In this document: positions 27,274 through 36,881 of the stretch, in pieces
How positions within the stretch are numbered: position 1 is the first letter of the stretch
How the letters are laid out: the number at the start of each line of letters is the position of its first letter
Origin: Belliella filtrata
GTDB lineage: Bacteria > Bacteroidota > Bacteroidia > Cytophagales > Cyclobacteriaceae
Direction of reading: 5' to 3'
Length of the DNA: 64,000 nt
NCBI RefSeq assembly: GCF_022549775.1
Contig: NZ_JAKZGP010000011.1
Span: 30,480-94,479, forward strand
Notes under the pieces: generated by a model
The model's input: the letters and a program-made list of their open reading frames with translations, nothing else
What the model was told of the DNA's origin: nothing
Databases searched by the model: none
Translations under genes and position numbers: made by a program

Positions 27274-28803
27274 ATGGCAGAACAGATTTTGATCCTAGAT
27301 TTTGGTTCTCAGTACACACAACTCATCGCCCGAAGAGTTAGAGAACTAAACGTATATTGTGAAATTCACCCTTATAATAAAGTCCCTGAGCTTACAGAAG
27401 CGGTAAAAGGAGTGATTCTTTCAGGAAGTCCATGCTCTGTTAGAGATGAAGGTTCCCCTGATTTGGACTTAGACAGTTTGAGAGGTAAGTTACCACTTCT
27501 TGGCGTATGCTACGGTTCTCAACTACTTGCGCAAAAATATGGCGGGGAGGTTTTACCTTCAGAAATCAGAGAGTACGGACGTGCAAATTTATCCCATTTG
27601 GACAATCACTACGACTTGTTGAAAGAGTTGACACATGGTTCTCAAGTATGGATGTCGCATGGAGATACGATCAAGACATTGCCTGATGGCTTTGATGTCA
27701 TCGCTAGTACAGACTCTGTAAAAGTAGCGGCTTTCAAGGTTAGGGATGAAGAAACTTATGGTATACAGTTTCACCCAGAAGTAACCCATTCATCAGAAGG
27801 GAAGAATTTACTTAGAAACTTCGTCGTAAATATCTGTGGATGTTCACAAGACTGGACCTCTGATGTTTTTATAGATGCTACAGTTGAAGAACTGAAATCA
27901 AGAATTGGTGGCGATAAAGTGGTAATGGGATTGTCTGGAGGTGTTGATTCATCTGTGGCAGCTACCTTGATACACAAAGCAATAGGCAGTAACCTTTATT
28001 GTGTATTTGTGGACAATGGACTATTGAGAAAAAATGAGTTTGAAGAAGTACTTCATTCTTACAAAGATATGGGTCTCAATGTGATTGGAGTTGATGCAAA
28101 GCAAAGGTTTTATGATGCTTTGGAAGGGCTTACTGACCCAGAGGCAAAGCGCAAAGCTATTGGAAGGGTATTTATTGAAGTCTTCGATGATGAATCAAAC
28201 AAGCTCGAAGGTGTCAAGTGGCTCGGCCAAGGAACGATCTATCCAGATGTAATAGAGTCTGTTTCTGTGAAAGGTCCTTCAGCAACGATCAAATCTCACC
28301 ACAATGTTGGTGGATTACCTGATTTTATGAAGTTATCAGTTGTAGAGCCTTTGAACACTTTATTCAAAGATGAGGTAAGAGAAGTAGGAAGGGCTTTGGA
28401 GATTCCTGAAACGATTGTAGGTAGACATCCATTTCCAGGTCCAGGCCTGGCAATTAGAATCTTGGGAGATATTACTGCGGACAAAGTGAAAACCTTACAA
28501 GAAGTAGATTACATATTTATTCAAGGTTTGAAAGATCATGGATTGTATGATCAAGTATGGCAAGCTGGAGCTATATTACTCCCAATCCAATCTGTAGGCG
28601 TGATGGGTGATGAGCGTACCTATGAAAGAGTGGTTGCATTGCGAGCAGTAGGTTCTGTGGATGGTATGACCGCTGATTGGATACATCTTCCGTATGAGTT
28701 TTTAGGTAAAATTTCCAACGAAATCATCAATAGAGTAAAAGGAGTAAATAGAGTTGTTTACGATATCTCCTCAAAACCACCAGCTACGATTGAGTGGGAA
28801 TAG
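27274..28803 (+). CDS. guaA: GMP synthase (glutamine-hydrolysing)
   Basis: GuaA makes GMP from XMP, ATP and glutamine. The N-terminal class I glutamine amidotransferase domain (about 1-190) has the triad Cys79 (GVCYGSQ), His167 and Glu169 (FHPEVTHS). The ATP-pyrophosphatase domain opens with the PP-loop LSGGVDSS, and the C-terminal dimerisation domain has [32 protein letters not shown] ending. At 509 residues it is the standard one-chain bacterial enzyme. The ATG at 27274 ([16 protein letters not shown]) is preferred to the TTG two codons earlier. It is followed by a strong terminator. Confidence 0.98.
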   Translation: MAEQILILDFGSQYTQLIARRVRELNVYCEIHPYNKVPELTEAVKGVILSGSPCSVRDEGSPDLDLDSLRGKLPLLGVCYGSQLLAQKYGGEVLPSEIREYGRANLSHLDNHYDLLKELTHGSQVWMSHGDTIKTLPDGFDVIASTDSVKVAAFKVRDEETYGIQFHPEVTHSSEGKNLLRNFVVNICGCSQDWTSDVFIDATVEELKSRIGGDKVVMGLSGGVDSSVAATLIHKAIGSNLYCVFVDNGLLRKNEFEEVLHSYKDMGLNVIGVDAKQRFYDALEGLTDPEAKRKAIGRVFIEVFDDESNKLEGVKWLGQGTIYPDVIESVSVKGPSATIKSHHNVGGLPDFMKLSVVEPLNTLFKDEVREVGRALEIPETIVGRHPFPGPGLAIRILGDITADKVKTLQEVDYIFIQGLKDHGLYDQVWQAGAILLPIQSVGVMGDERTYERVVALRAVGSVDGMTADWIHLPYEFLGKISNEIINRVKGVNRVVYDISSKPPATIEWE

Positions 28804-28826
28804 CACTTAAATTAAATTTTTGATAG

Positions 28827-28880
28827 AAACTCCTCTTTGTTCCTTTGTTTTAAATGGGGTTCAAAGAGGAGTTTTATTTT
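28827..28880 (+). terminator. Intrinsic terminator after guaA
   Basis: A perfect 13-bp stem (AAACTCCTCTTTG at 28827-28839 with 28862-28874) is followed by a T-rich run (TTATTTTTC). Confidence 0.85.
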
Positions 28881-29000
28881 TCATAGTTCAGTCAGTGGCT
28901 AATAGTATGACAACATTAGCTTTTCTTTTGGATGAAAATGGATTAAATTCGTGTCCCGTTCGAAGAGGAATGATATTTGTCAGTTAACTCCAAAAAAATC

Positions 29001-30671
29001 ATGAAGCAAGTTTTTCTATTGACCTTCATTATGGTCTCTTTTTTTGCAAATTCCATTGCCCAAGATGCATTAAATAATTACAATAGGGCAAAGACGCTAT
29101 TAAGCTATGGGAATTATAAAGACGCAATGGAGCTACTTAGGCCATATATGGATGAAAAGCAATATGGTGATTTGTCAAAGTATGCTACTTTTTATTTTGC
29201 TCAGTCCGCATTTATGAATAAGCAGCCAAACTTATCTAAGGCAACTATTGAGTCTTTGCTAAACCAATCTACTTGGGATAAAATAGATGATGCCAAGTAC
29301 TTGATGGCTTTGATACATTTCGAAGAAGGCAATCACGTAAATGCATTGGAACAAATTCTTGAAATTAAAGACGATAAAGTCAAGCAGCATGCTGAAAATG
29401 CCTCGTACAAGTATTTGTCGGATGTTTCTTTAAGTTATTTGGCTGGGAATCTTAGGAAATATGAGTCTAATCGTGGTTTTGTATTGTCTCTAAAGGAAAA
29501 ACTGGAAAGTCAGACAGTAATGTCTTCGACTGATAGATCTATTTACAACCAGATCAAAAATGTAGAGCTAGGTAGTCAGACAACGCCAACCAAAAGTAAT
29601 ACTAGTAAAAAGGATGATGTTTTAGATGTAGCAGTGGTGTTGCCTTTTTCACAATCTTCGGGAGCACAGTCAGCTAGAATCAATACTTCGAATTTTATTT
29701 TTGAATTGTATCAAGGAATTTCTTTCGCTTTAGATGAGGCCAAGCGTAAAGGGGTAAAGGTGAACGTGAAAGCCTTTGATACCCAACGTAATATTGCCAG
29801 AATGAAGAACATCTTTGCTGATCCTTTTTTTGACAAGGCAGACGTAATTATTGGGCCACTTTATCCAGACGAAGTTGATATGATGAGCCCTTTTGCCGAA
29901 GGTAAAGGGATTCCTTTTATCAATCCACTTTCAAATATCGATGATAAGCTAGAGAATTTCGAATATGCTTATTTGTTCAGGCCTTCTATTGGCGCCATAT
30001 CAAATGGGATATTGGATTTTGCCCGCAAGGAAGTGAGCGGCAGGCGCATAGCTGTCGCTTATACTTCGGCCACGAGAGATGAAAGCCTTGCAAAGCGACT
30101 CTCGGATCAGGCAAGTAGCAAAGGGTTTCAAATTGTTAATTTTGAAAAAGTTGATGAAAGGTCCATTAGAGGATTTTTCGACAAAGTAAACCTAAAGAGA
30201 GGGGGAGGGGCTCCTGCCGCTGATATGATTGTGATTTTGACAGATGATCCTAATATAGCTTCACCTACTTTTCAGTTAATGGAATCTATTTCTAGAGATA
30301 TTCCAGTGCTGGTGATGGACAGTTGGTTGTATTTTAACTTTGCTAACTATGAGATGATCCAGCAAGACAATTTTCATTTTATCTCTAACAATACTGCGAA
30401 ACTTGGGAGTAAGGAGTTAGAAGATTTTAGAGAAAGTTTTTTTCAAAAATATCATATATACCCTTCATTGAATGCGCATCTTGGCTATGAATTGATGTCA
30501 TGGCTGTCGAATACATTGAACATTTCATCTGGTTTTGATTTTAGAAAAAGTTTAGACCAGGCAAGTGGAGTAGGGGGTAAGATTACCTATGGCTTAGATT
30601 TCAGAGAAAGTAAAAACAATCGCTATGTCCCTGTTTTACACTTGGGAGATGGTGTTTTAGATGTTAAATAA
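29001..30671 (+). CDS. Exported two-part protein: TPR-like N-terminal region plus type I periplasmic-binding domain (LpoA-like layout)
   Basis: The ATG at 29001 gives a clear signal peptide (KQVFLLTFIMVSFFANSIAQ); the TTG eight codons earlier is less likely. Residues about 22-190 are helical repeats of TPR type (NYNRAKTLLSYGNYKDAMELL, DDAKYLMALIHFEEGNHVNAL). After a Ser/Thr/Lys-rich linker (about 195-205), residues about 208-556 form a type I periplasmic-binding fold: LDVAVVLPF, FELYQGISFALDEAKRKG, DVIIGPLYPDEVDMMSPFAE, GIPFINPLSN. This order matches LpoA, the outer-membrane activator of a penicillin-binding protein in gammaproteobacteria, but there is no lipobox cysteine. A role in wall synthesis or ligand sensing is an inference. 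Confidence 0.82.
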   Translation: MKQVFLLTFIMVSFFANSIAQDALNNYNRAKTLLSYGNYKDAMELLRPYMDEKQYGDLSKYATFYFAQSAFMNKQPNLSKATIESLLNQSTWDKIDDAKYLMALIHFEEGNHVNALEQILEIKDDKVKQHAENASYKYLSDVSLSYLAGNLRKYESNRGFVLSLKEKLESQTVMSSTDRSIYNQIKNVELGSQTTPTKSNTSKKDDVLDVAVVLPFSQSSGAQSARINTSNFIFELYQGISFALDEAKRKGVKVNVKAFDTQRNIARMKNIFADPFFDKADVIIGPLYPDEVDMMSPFAEGKGIPFINPLSNIDDKLENFEYAYLFRPSIGAISNGILDFARKEVSGRRIAVAYTSATRDESLAKRLSDQASSKGFQIVNFEKVDERSIRGFFDKVNLKRGGGAPAADMIVILTDDPNIASPTFQLMESISRDIPVLVMDSWLYFNFANYEMIQQDNFHFISNNTAKLGSKELEDFRESFFQKYHIYPSLNAHLGYELMSWLSNTLNISSGFDFRKSLDQASGVGGKITYGLDFRESKNNRYVPVLHLGDGVLDVK

Positions 30672-30680
30672 AAGAATCAC

Positions 30681-31976
30681 ATGCAGATCAATAAGAGCAA
30701 ATCTTTATTCGAAAAGGCACAAGACTTCATCCCTGGTGGGGTAAACTCTCCTGTGAGAGCATTCAGAGCAGTAGGAGGAAATCCAATATTTATAGAAAGA
30801 GCAGAGGGCGCACATATTTATGATGCTGATGGCAATAGTTACATAGAGCTGATCAATAGCTGGGGACCAATGATCCTTGGGCATAATCACCCTATGATCA
30901 AAGAGGCCGTGATCAAAGCAATGGAAAACGGAACTTCTTTTGGGGCACCCACAGCAAGAGAAGTTGAGATTGCCGAATTGATCACCAAGATGGTTCCATC
31001 TGTAGAGAAAGTTAGAATGGTAAACTCTGGTACTGAAGCTACCATGTCCGCAATCAGGGTGGCTAGAGGCTATACTGGAAGAGATAAGTTTATCAAAATG
31101 GAAGGTCATTATCATGGACATGGAGATTCTTTCCTGATAGCGGCTGGATCTGGTGCCATTACCATGGGTAACCCAGATTCTCCTGGTGTGACTAAAGGCA
31201 CAGCGAAAGATACCTTATTAGCGCCTTACAATGACCTGGAGGCCATAGAGCAGCTTATCTCGGCCAACAAGGGTGAAATAGCAGCTTTGATACTTGAGCC
31301 AGTACCGGGTAATATGGGGTTGGTTTTACCTAAAGCTGGCTACTTAGAGGGCTTGCGAAAAATTTGTGATAGAGAGGGTATAGTATTGATCTTCGATGAA
31401 GTGATGACGGGCTTTAGGTTGGCAAAAGGTGGTGCTCAGGAACGATTTGGAGTGGTTCCGGACATGACGACACTGGGGAAAATCATCGGTGGAGGAATGC
31501 CTGTAGGTGCTTATGGCGGGAAAAAGGAAATCATGGAATTTGTATCTCCTGCTGGTCCGGTTTATCAAGCGGGTACTTTGTCTGGTAACCCTATTGCAAT
31601 GGCTGCGGGCTTAGCTATGTTAAAGCATCTTGATAGCAATGATGAGGTTTATAAAGAACTTGATGCTATAGGGGGCAAGTTAGTTAAAGGTATTAAATCT
31701 TCTTTGCTAAAGTATCAGCTTGATTTTTCTATCAACCATGTTGGTAGTATGTATAGCTTGTTTTTTACGAATCAGGAAATAGTGGATTTTGAAACAGCGA
31801 AGCAATCTGATACGGCTGTTTTTGGTAAGTACTTTCAGGCTATGCTTCAAAGAGGAGTGTACTTGGCACCTTCCCAATTCGAAAGCCTTTTCCTCTCCAC
31901 GGCTTTGACCGACCACCTGATTGAGCAAATTTTGACTGCCCATGAGGAGTCGTTGATTCAGGCTTTAGGTTTGTAA
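30681..31976 (+). CDS. hemL: Glutamate-1-semialdehyde 2,1-aminomutase
   Basis: PLP-dependent enzyme converting glutamate-1-semialdehyde to 5-aminolevulinate in the C5 haem pathway. Class III aminotransferase fold, 431 residues. It shows the HemL signatures [64 protein letters not shown], and the PLP lysine Lys267 in [18 protein letters not shown]. It begins 9 bases after the preceding gene, so the two may be co-transcribed. It is followed by a clear terminator. Confidence 0.98.
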   Translation: MQINKSKSLFEKAQDFIPGGVNSPVRAFRAVGGNPIFIERAEGAHIYDADGNSYIELINSWGPMILGHNHPMIKEAVIKAMENGTSFGAPTAREVEIAELITKMVPSVEKVRMVNSGTEATMSAIRVARGYTGRDKFIKMEGHYHGHGDSFLIAAGSGAITMGNPDSPGVTKGTAKDTLLAPYNDLEAIEQLISANKGEIAALILEPVPGNMGLVLPKAGYLEGLRKICDREGIVLIFDEVMTGFRLAKGGAQERFGVVPDMTTLGKIIGGGMPVGAYGGKKEIMEFVSPAGPVYQAGTLSGNPIAMAAGLAMLKHLDSNDEVYKELDAIGGKLVKGIKSSLLKYQLDFSINHVGSMYSLFFTNQEIVDFETAKQSDTAVFGKYFQAMLQRGVYLAPSQFESLFLSTALTDHLIEQILTAHEESLIQALGL

Positions 31977-31992
31977 AGTTTTCAGTAATTTG

Positions 31993-32028
31993 ATAAAGGA
32001 GGTGATTTAATAAGCCTCCTTTATTTTA
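31993..32028 (+). terminator. Intrinsic terminator after hemL
   Basis: A perfect 10-bp stem, ATAAAGGAGG (31993-32002) with CCTCCTTTAT (32015-32024), a 12-base loop and a T-rich tail. Confidence 0.8.
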
Positions 32029-32125
32029 TGCTTTTATTATTTTTCTATAAGTTTTTTTTAGAAATAGATTGGCTATGGAAAGTCTCTTGTTTACTGTATA
32101 ATCATTCATAATAAGGTACTATCCC

Positions 32126-33172
32126 TTACATAAGAAGTAAAGTGATATATAGCTCAGTCATGAGCCCAAGTGATAAAAATGTGATGTAAATATGCCCCAA
32201 TATGAAAAACTTGATCATTGTCTTTATCCAACTTTGTTTGTAGATATTCTTAAACGACAAAAAAGAATACACCGATACTATAGTGAAAGTGATGGTTACT
32301 ACCCAGCCCGAGCTGAAATTCAAATTGGTGATCCCCAGTATCCCTAGTCCATAAATCAAATAAGCAAAAGTGTGCAAGTGCAAAGCATGCACCATGTGTT
32401 CTACAAAGTATTTGTCAGATCGAATATAAAGTAACATTAGAATTCCTGCAAAAATGGGTAACAAAGCAAACATCATCAGCGGTAAGTTTCTAGCTACACC
32501 ACTGATAAATAAATTGGAGTTTGCAATGAATGCCCTTTGTTTTTCAGTGCTTATGATATTCCCTATACCCCAAGATGACTCTTGAAGTGATTGTTCGAAT
32601 TCTGCCATACTAACATCGCTATCTTGAGCGAGTATTTTTAGCTCTTTCCATTTTGTTTTTGAGGACTTTGATTCCTCTGGATTTTTTGAAGCTGTCTCTA
32701 TTTCTTCAGCTAGGGCAAGCCCCTCCTCTTCAGTTAACTTATTTTTCTTTTTATTCCCTTCATTAATACTGATGAAATCATCATCTATAAACCTATCGTT
32801 GCTCAGAAATGTGTCCAGCATGTTTTTTGGTATGATTAGGCTAAAGATGAAGAAATAGAATAGTGAAAAAATGAGATACAACCGTATGGGATGTATGTAC
32901 TTTTTTCTTTTGCCTTCGCTGAAAACTAAGGTCAGACTCCCAGGTTTGAATAGTAATTTTGGTAGTGTGCGAAAGAAGGTGGAATCAAAGTTGATATAGT
33001 TTGAGAAGAAGTCTGATATGAAGATGCCAATTGACACCCTTTGGTCTTTGTTTTCTTGTCCACAGCTTGGGCAGAAATTCTCATCATTTAGCAAGGATTC
33101 CCCACAATTGAGACAATGATCTAGCTTTCTCGACTTTTTCACTTTATTAAATTTTGAAAGTAAACATACCAA
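32126..33172 (-). CDS. DUF3667 zinc-ribbon membrane protein
   Basis: A 348-residue protein with an N-terminal zinc ribbon (Cys20, Cys23, Cys34, Cys37; HCLNCGESL and FCPSCGQEN) on the cytoplasmic side, then the DUF3667 core FDSTFFRTLPKLLFKPGSLT and KYIHPIRLYLIFSLFYFF. About five hydrophobic segments follow, with a charged, Lys/Glu-rich loop at about 140-210 between the first two. The family is common in Bacteroidota and its function is unknown. The gene stands alone between hemL (convergent) and the ArsC-like gene (divergent). Confidence 0.88.
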   Translation of the reverse strand: MVCLLSKFNKVKKSRKLDHCLNCGESLLNDENFCPSCGQENKDQRVSIGIFISDFFSNYINFDSTFFRTLPKLLFKPGSLTLVFSEGKRKKYIHPIRLYLIFSLFYFFIFSLIIPKNMLDTFLSNDRFIDDDFISINEGNKKKNKLTEEEGLALAEEIETASKNPEESKSSKTKWKELKILAQDSDVSMAEFEQSLQESSWGIGNIISTEKQRAFIANSNLFISGVARNLPLMMFALLPIFAGILMLLYIRSDKYFVEHMVHALHLHTFAYLIYGLGILGITNLNFSSGWVVTITFTIVSVYSFLSFKNIYKQSWIKTMIKFFILGHIYITFLSLGLMTELYITLLLM

Positions 33173-33237
33173 TTCCCTTTTGAAATCAATAAATTAGTGA
33201 CTCGAAATTTTCACTCAAAAATTAAAAAAATAGGAAT

Positions 33238-33591
33238 ATGCAACTAAGAGTTTATGGTATCAAGAACTGTAATACGATGAAAAAGACTTTTGAATTCTTG
33301 GATTCTGAAGGAATTGACTACGAGTTTGTAGATTATAAGAAACAAGCTCCAGATGCATCCTTATTAGTGAAGTTTGCTGATAAAGTTGGATTTGAGTCAC
33401 TGATCAATAAAAAGGGGACAACTTACCGAAAGCTTGACGATGCAGATAAAGAGAAAATGGAGTCTGAAAAATCAGCTTTGGCAGTACTCGCTGAAAAAAG
33501 CTCCATGATCAAAAGACCAATTGTTGAATTCCCAAATGGAGAGTTGGTTTTAGGTTTTGAACCTGAAAAAATTAAAGAAGGTCTAAAGTAA
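33238..33591 (+). CDS. ArsC/Spx/YffB-family thioredoxin-fold protein
   Basis: Small thioredoxin-like protein of 117 residues in the arsenate reductase (ArsC)-like family. It starts LRVYGIKNCNTMKKTFEFL: the single Cys11 stands where ArsC has its catalytic cysteine, and the CNTMKK form resembles YffB and not the CxxC of Spx. The rest fits the family: YEFVDYKKQAPD, LINKKGTTYRKL, and MIKRPIVEFPNGELVLGF with the cis-proline RP. Glutathione-linked reductase activity has been suggested for YffB, but the substrate here is unknown. It is a single gene with its own terminator. Confidence 0.87.
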   Translation: MQLRVYGIKNCNTMKKTFEFLDSEGIDYEFVDYKKQAPDASLLVKFADKVGFESLINKKGTTYRKLDDADKEKMESEKSALAVLAEKSSMIKRPIVEFPNGELVLGFEPEKIKEGLK

Positions 33592-33599
33592 TATTAAAC

Positions 33600-33630
33600 A
33601 AGGGAGTAAAGCTTTGCTCTACTCCCTTTT
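33600..33630. terminator. Terminator between the ArsC-like gene and tdh
   Basis: A 9-bp perfect stem, AAGGGAGTA (33600-33608) with TACTCCCTT (33620-33628), followed by TT and an A/T-rich tail. It lies between convergent genes and may serve both. Confidence 0.75.
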
Positions 33631-33647
33631 AACGCTATTCCCTTTTA

Positions 33648-34601
33648 TTAAAAATTGACCAAATATGCTGGCAAGTTCCTGAGAATGTCTGCTGTCATTT
33701 TTTTCAAATCATAATCATGTTTCCATCCCCAATCTTCCCTTGCCCTTGTATCATCTATGCTATCTGGCCAGCTGTCAGCAATAGCTTGCCTAAAATCGGG
33801 TGAATAGGAGATCGTAAAATCAGGATGATGAGTTTTGATGCATTGATAAATTTCTTCCGGCGTAAAACTAATGGCTGCCAGGTTATAGCTGGATCTTATT
33901 TTTACGTTTTCTTTAGGTGCGTGCATCAGGTCTAGTGTTGCTTTGATCGCATCAGGCATATACATCATAGGAAGTGCAGTGTCAGCACTTAAAAAACAAT
34001 CGAAATGCTCTCCTGCTATTGCCTTGTGGTAAATGTCAACTGCATAATCTGTGGTTCCACCTCCTGGAAGTGACTTGTATCCTATCAATCCTGGATACCT
34101 CAAGCTTCTTACGTCTACTCCGAATTTTTGAAAATAGTATTCACACCACCTCTCACCAGCTTGTTTGGATATACCATACACTGTATTTGGCTCTTTGACG
34201 CAGAATTGAGGGGTATTAATTTTAGGAGTATTGGGGCCAAAAACAGCAATTGAAGAAGGCCAGTAAATTTTGTCCATTTTGAACTCCATAGCCAGTTCTA
34301 ATACAAATAGTAGGCTGTCCATGTTGAGTTGCCAGGCAAATCTTGGATTTTTTTCTCCTGTGGCTGAAAGAACAGCCGCCAAGTGATAAATTTGTTTGAC
34401 ATTTTGGTCTTTGATAAGTTTTCTTACCGCATCTTGATCCATGATGTCCAATACTGCGGTCTTACAGTATTCAAACTTTTCTAATGCTTTCGGGTTAAGG
34501 TCAGAAGCGATGATGTTGTCACCTCCGTATTGCTGGGATAGGGTGAATGTGAGCTCTGAACCCAGCTGTCCAGCTGCTCCTATTATAAGAATTCTTTCCA
34601 T
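33648..34601 (-). CDS. tdh: L-threonine 3-dehydrogenase, SDR (epimerase-like) type
   Basis: NAD-dependent oxidation of L-threonine to 2-amino-3-ketobutyrate. This is the extended-SDR type found in Flavobacterium, Cupriavidus and animals, unrelated to the zinc alcohol-dehydrogenase-like E. coli Tdh. The 317 residues begin MERILIIGAAGQLGSEL (dinucleotide-binding glycines), and show LAAVLSATGEKNP, IYWPSSIAVFGP, and the catalytic YGISK in VYGISKQAGERWCEYY. Also typical are SLRYPGLIGYKSLPGGGTTDYAVDIY and the C-terminal ADSWPDSIDDTRAREDWGW. It is transcribed away from kbl, the next enzyme of the pathway, with 148 bases between them. Confidence 0.93.
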   Translation of the reverse strand: MERILIIGAAGQLGSELTFTLSQQYGGDNIIASDLNPKALEKFEYCKTAVLDIMDQDAVRKLIKDQNVKQIYHLAAVLSATGEKNPRFAWQLNMDSLLFVLELAMEFKMDKIYWPSSIAVFGPNTPKINTPQFCVKEPNTVYGISKQAGERWCEYYFQKFGVDVRSLRYPGLIGYKSLPGGGTTDYAVDIYHKAIAGEHFDCFLSADTALPMMYMPDAIKATLDLMHAPKENVKIRSSYNLAAISFTPEEIYQCIKTHHPDFTISYSPDFRQAIADSWPDSIDDTRAREDWGWKHDYDLKKMTADILRNLPAYLVNF

Positions 34602-34749
34602 TTTGAAACTTTCAATCTATAAGGTTTTCTAGACCCTCTAGCTTTTGATATATTTGGGTATCGATTGGAACAAAATTAATGATTTCAATTGATGATTCTT
34701 ATTTAATTTCTTTTGAATTGTCATGAATTTAGAATAAAAACAAAATTAT

Positions 34750-35946
34750 ATGTTTGAAACCTTAAAACCCAAATTAGAACAAGAGTTAAAAGAGATTCAA
34801 GAAGCAGGTTTGTTCAAAAATGAACGTGTAATCACCTCGCCTCAATCAGCCAGAATTACCATAGCTGGAGGAAAAGAAGTGCTGAATTTCTGTGCCAATA
34901 ATTACCTAGGACTTTCTTCACACCCAAGGGTAATCCAAGCAGCTAAAGATGCCATCGATAGTCATGGGTTCGGAATGTCTTCGGTGAGATTCATCTGTGG
35001 AACTCAAGATATCCATAAAACATTAGAGCAAAAGATTTCAGAATTCTTAGGTACAGAAGATACTATCCTTTATGCTGCTGCATTTGATGCTAATGGTGGT
35101 GTATTTGAGCCTATACTTGGTCCTGAAGATGCGATTATATCTGACGCACTGAATCATGCATCTATCATTGACGGAGTAAGGCTGTGTAAGGCGATGAGGT
35201 TCAGGTATCAACACAATGATATGGAGGACTTGGAAAAGCAACTTCAGGATGCCGAAGCCAAAGGTGCTGTGAACAAAATCATTGTTACGGATGGGGTATT
35301 CTCTATGGATGGAACCATAGCTCAACTTGACAAGATAGTAGCTTTGGCAGAAAAGTATAAAACACTTGTGATGTCTGATGAATGTCATTCTACGGGATTC
35401 TTGGGTAAAACTGGTAGAGGTGTACATGAACTCAAAGGTGTAATGGGTAAAATCGATATCATTACAGGTACCCTAGGAAAAGCACTTGGTGGCGCTTCGG
35501 GAGGTTTTACATCAGGCAAAAAAGAAATCATTGAGATCCTTAGACAGCGCTCCAGACCTTATTTATTTTCTAATACCTTGGCTCCATCTATCACTGGTGC
35601 TTCTATTGAAGTGTTTAACTTGCTCACAGAGACCACTGAGTTGAGAGATAAGCTTGAATCGAATACAACTTATTTTAGAAAGAAAATGACAGAAGCTGGA
35701 TTTGATATCAAACCTGGTGAGCATGCCATAGTTCCTATAATGCTATACGACGCTGTACTATCACAGAAAATGGCGGAAAAACTTCTCGAAAAAGGGGTCT
35801 ATGTAATAGGTTTCTACTATCCTGTGGTTCCAAAAGGTCAAGCACGTATCAGGGTTCAAATATCAGCAGGACATGAGCAATCTCATTTAGATCAGGCAAT
35901 TGAAGCTTTTGTAACTGTCGGAAAAGAGTTAGGAGTCATTTCTTAA
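34750..35946 (+). CDS. kbl: Glycine C-acetyltransferase (2-amino-3-ketobutyrate CoA ligase)
   Basis: PLP enzyme that cleaves 2-amino-3-ketobutyrate with CoA into glycine and acetyl-CoA. It belongs to the alpha-oxoamine synthase family, 398 residues. Motifs are [65 protein letters not shown], and the PLP lysine Lys244 in [14 protein letters not shown]. The CoA-binding ending [16 protein letters not shown] is present. With tdh on the other side of a short divergent gap it completes threonine degradation to glycine. Confidence 0.97.
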   Translation: MFETLKPKLEQELKEIQEAGLFKNERVITSPQSARITIAGGKEVLNFCANNYLGLSSHPRVIQAAKDAIDSHGFGMSSVRFICGTQDIHKTLEQKISEFLGTEDTILYAAAFDANGGVFEPILGPEDAIISDALNHASIIDGVRLCKAMRFRYQHNDMEDLEKQLQDAEAKGAVNKIIVTDGVFSMDGTIAQLDKIVALAEKYKTLVMSDECHSTGFLGKTGRGVHELKGVMGKIDIITGTLGKALGGASGGFTSGKKEIIEILRQRSRPYLFSNTLAPSITGASIEVFNLLTETTELRDKLESNTTYFRKKMTEAGFDIKPGEHAIVPIMLYDAVLSQKMAEKLLEKGVYVIGFYYPVVPKGQARIRVQISAGHEQSHLDQAIEAFVTVGKELGVIS

Positions 35947-35962
35947 TTGTTTCCTAGAGCAA

Positions 35963-36008
35963 AGACAATAAAAAAGAGGCCTTATATAAAGCCTCTTTTT
36001 TATTGTCT
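35963..36008. terminator. Bidirectional terminator between kbl and cdaA
   Basis: A perfect 18-bp inverted repeat (35963-35980 with 35991-36008) with a 10-base loop. The core is AAAAAAGAGGC/GCCTCTTTTTT, giving a U-run in both directions for the two convergent genes. Confidence 0.85.
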
Positions 36009-36026
36009 AAATTATCTTTGAAAGTA

Positions 36027-36881
36027 TTAGCTAGTTTTCAACCTGTTTCTTTGATAAGCTGTGATGGGTTCAAATTTATCATCTATGTCCACACCAGTGA
36101 GGTAATCATTGATAAATTCCCTTACTTCTTGAAATGAAAGGTTATGCAGAATTTTTCCGTTTTTTGCCAAAGAAATTTGTCCAGTTTCTTCTGATACAAT
36201 CAAAACCAAAGTATCTGTAGCTTCCGACATACCAATTGCTGCTCTATGCCGTAGGCCAAATTGCGCCGGAACATCTCTTTCAGTGACAGGAAGGATACAT
36301 CTTGCAGCCTTTACTTTACCATTGTAAATGATCACCGCACCATCATGAAGTGGGCTGTATTTATTGAATATGGATATTAACAATCTTTTAGAGACTACAG
36401 CATCCATATAGTCCCCACTTTCTGCGTAAAACTTCAGCTCAGAGTTTCTTGAAATTACCATCAAGGCTCCCATATTTGTTCCAGAGAGAGATTTTGAAGC
36501 ATCAATGATGGGATTAATGTTGAATACTTGGGTTTCTCTTTTTCTCCAGAATAGAAGTTCTTGCAAGATGTTTTCATTGGACAAAAATGAAGACTTACCT
36601 ATAATCAACAAGAATTTCCGGATCTCAGGAGCGAAAATGATAATAGCTGCAATCACACCTACGCCCATAAATTGTCCTAAAATAATAGATAGCAGTTCCA
36701 TCCTTGCTGCACTTACCATCAAGTATATCAAGTATATAGAAAGGAAGCCTAAGAAAATCTTGATGGCAACACTTCCTCTCAAAAGTTTATAAACTTGATA
36801 TAAAAGCATACTAACCAAGGTAATATCTATGATATTGACGATGGAAATTTCTAAAAATCCTATTTTAAATAATAAACTCAA
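36027..36881 (-). CDS. cdaA: Diadenylate cyclase, CdaA type
   Basis: Makes cyclic di-AMP from two ATP. Three hydrophobic N-terminal helices (about 8-30, 36-58, 64-88) anchor it, then comes the DAC domain from about residue 100. The two catalytic motifs are intact: PLHDGAVIIYNG (DGA) and GLRHRAAIGMSE (RHR). The domain is preceded by the FAPEIRKFLLIIG coiled linker typical of CdaA. 284 residues. The start overlaps the folP stop by 4 bases, so translation of the two is coupled. No c-di-AMP effector gene is evident nearby. Confidence 0.95.
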   Translation of the reverse strand: MSLLFKIGFLEISIVNIIDITLVSMLLYQVYKLLRGSVAIKIFLGFLSIYLIYLMVSAARMELLSIILGQFMGVGVIAAIIIFAPEIRKFLLIIGKSSFLSNENILQELLFWRKRETQVFNINPIIDASKSLSGTNMGALMVISRNSELKFYAESGDYMDAVVSKRLLISIFNKYSPLHDGAVIIYNGKVKAARCILPVTERDVPAQFGLRHRAAIGMSEATDTLVLIVSEETGQISLAKNGKILHNLSFQEVREFINDYLTGVDIDDKFEPITAYQRNRLKTS

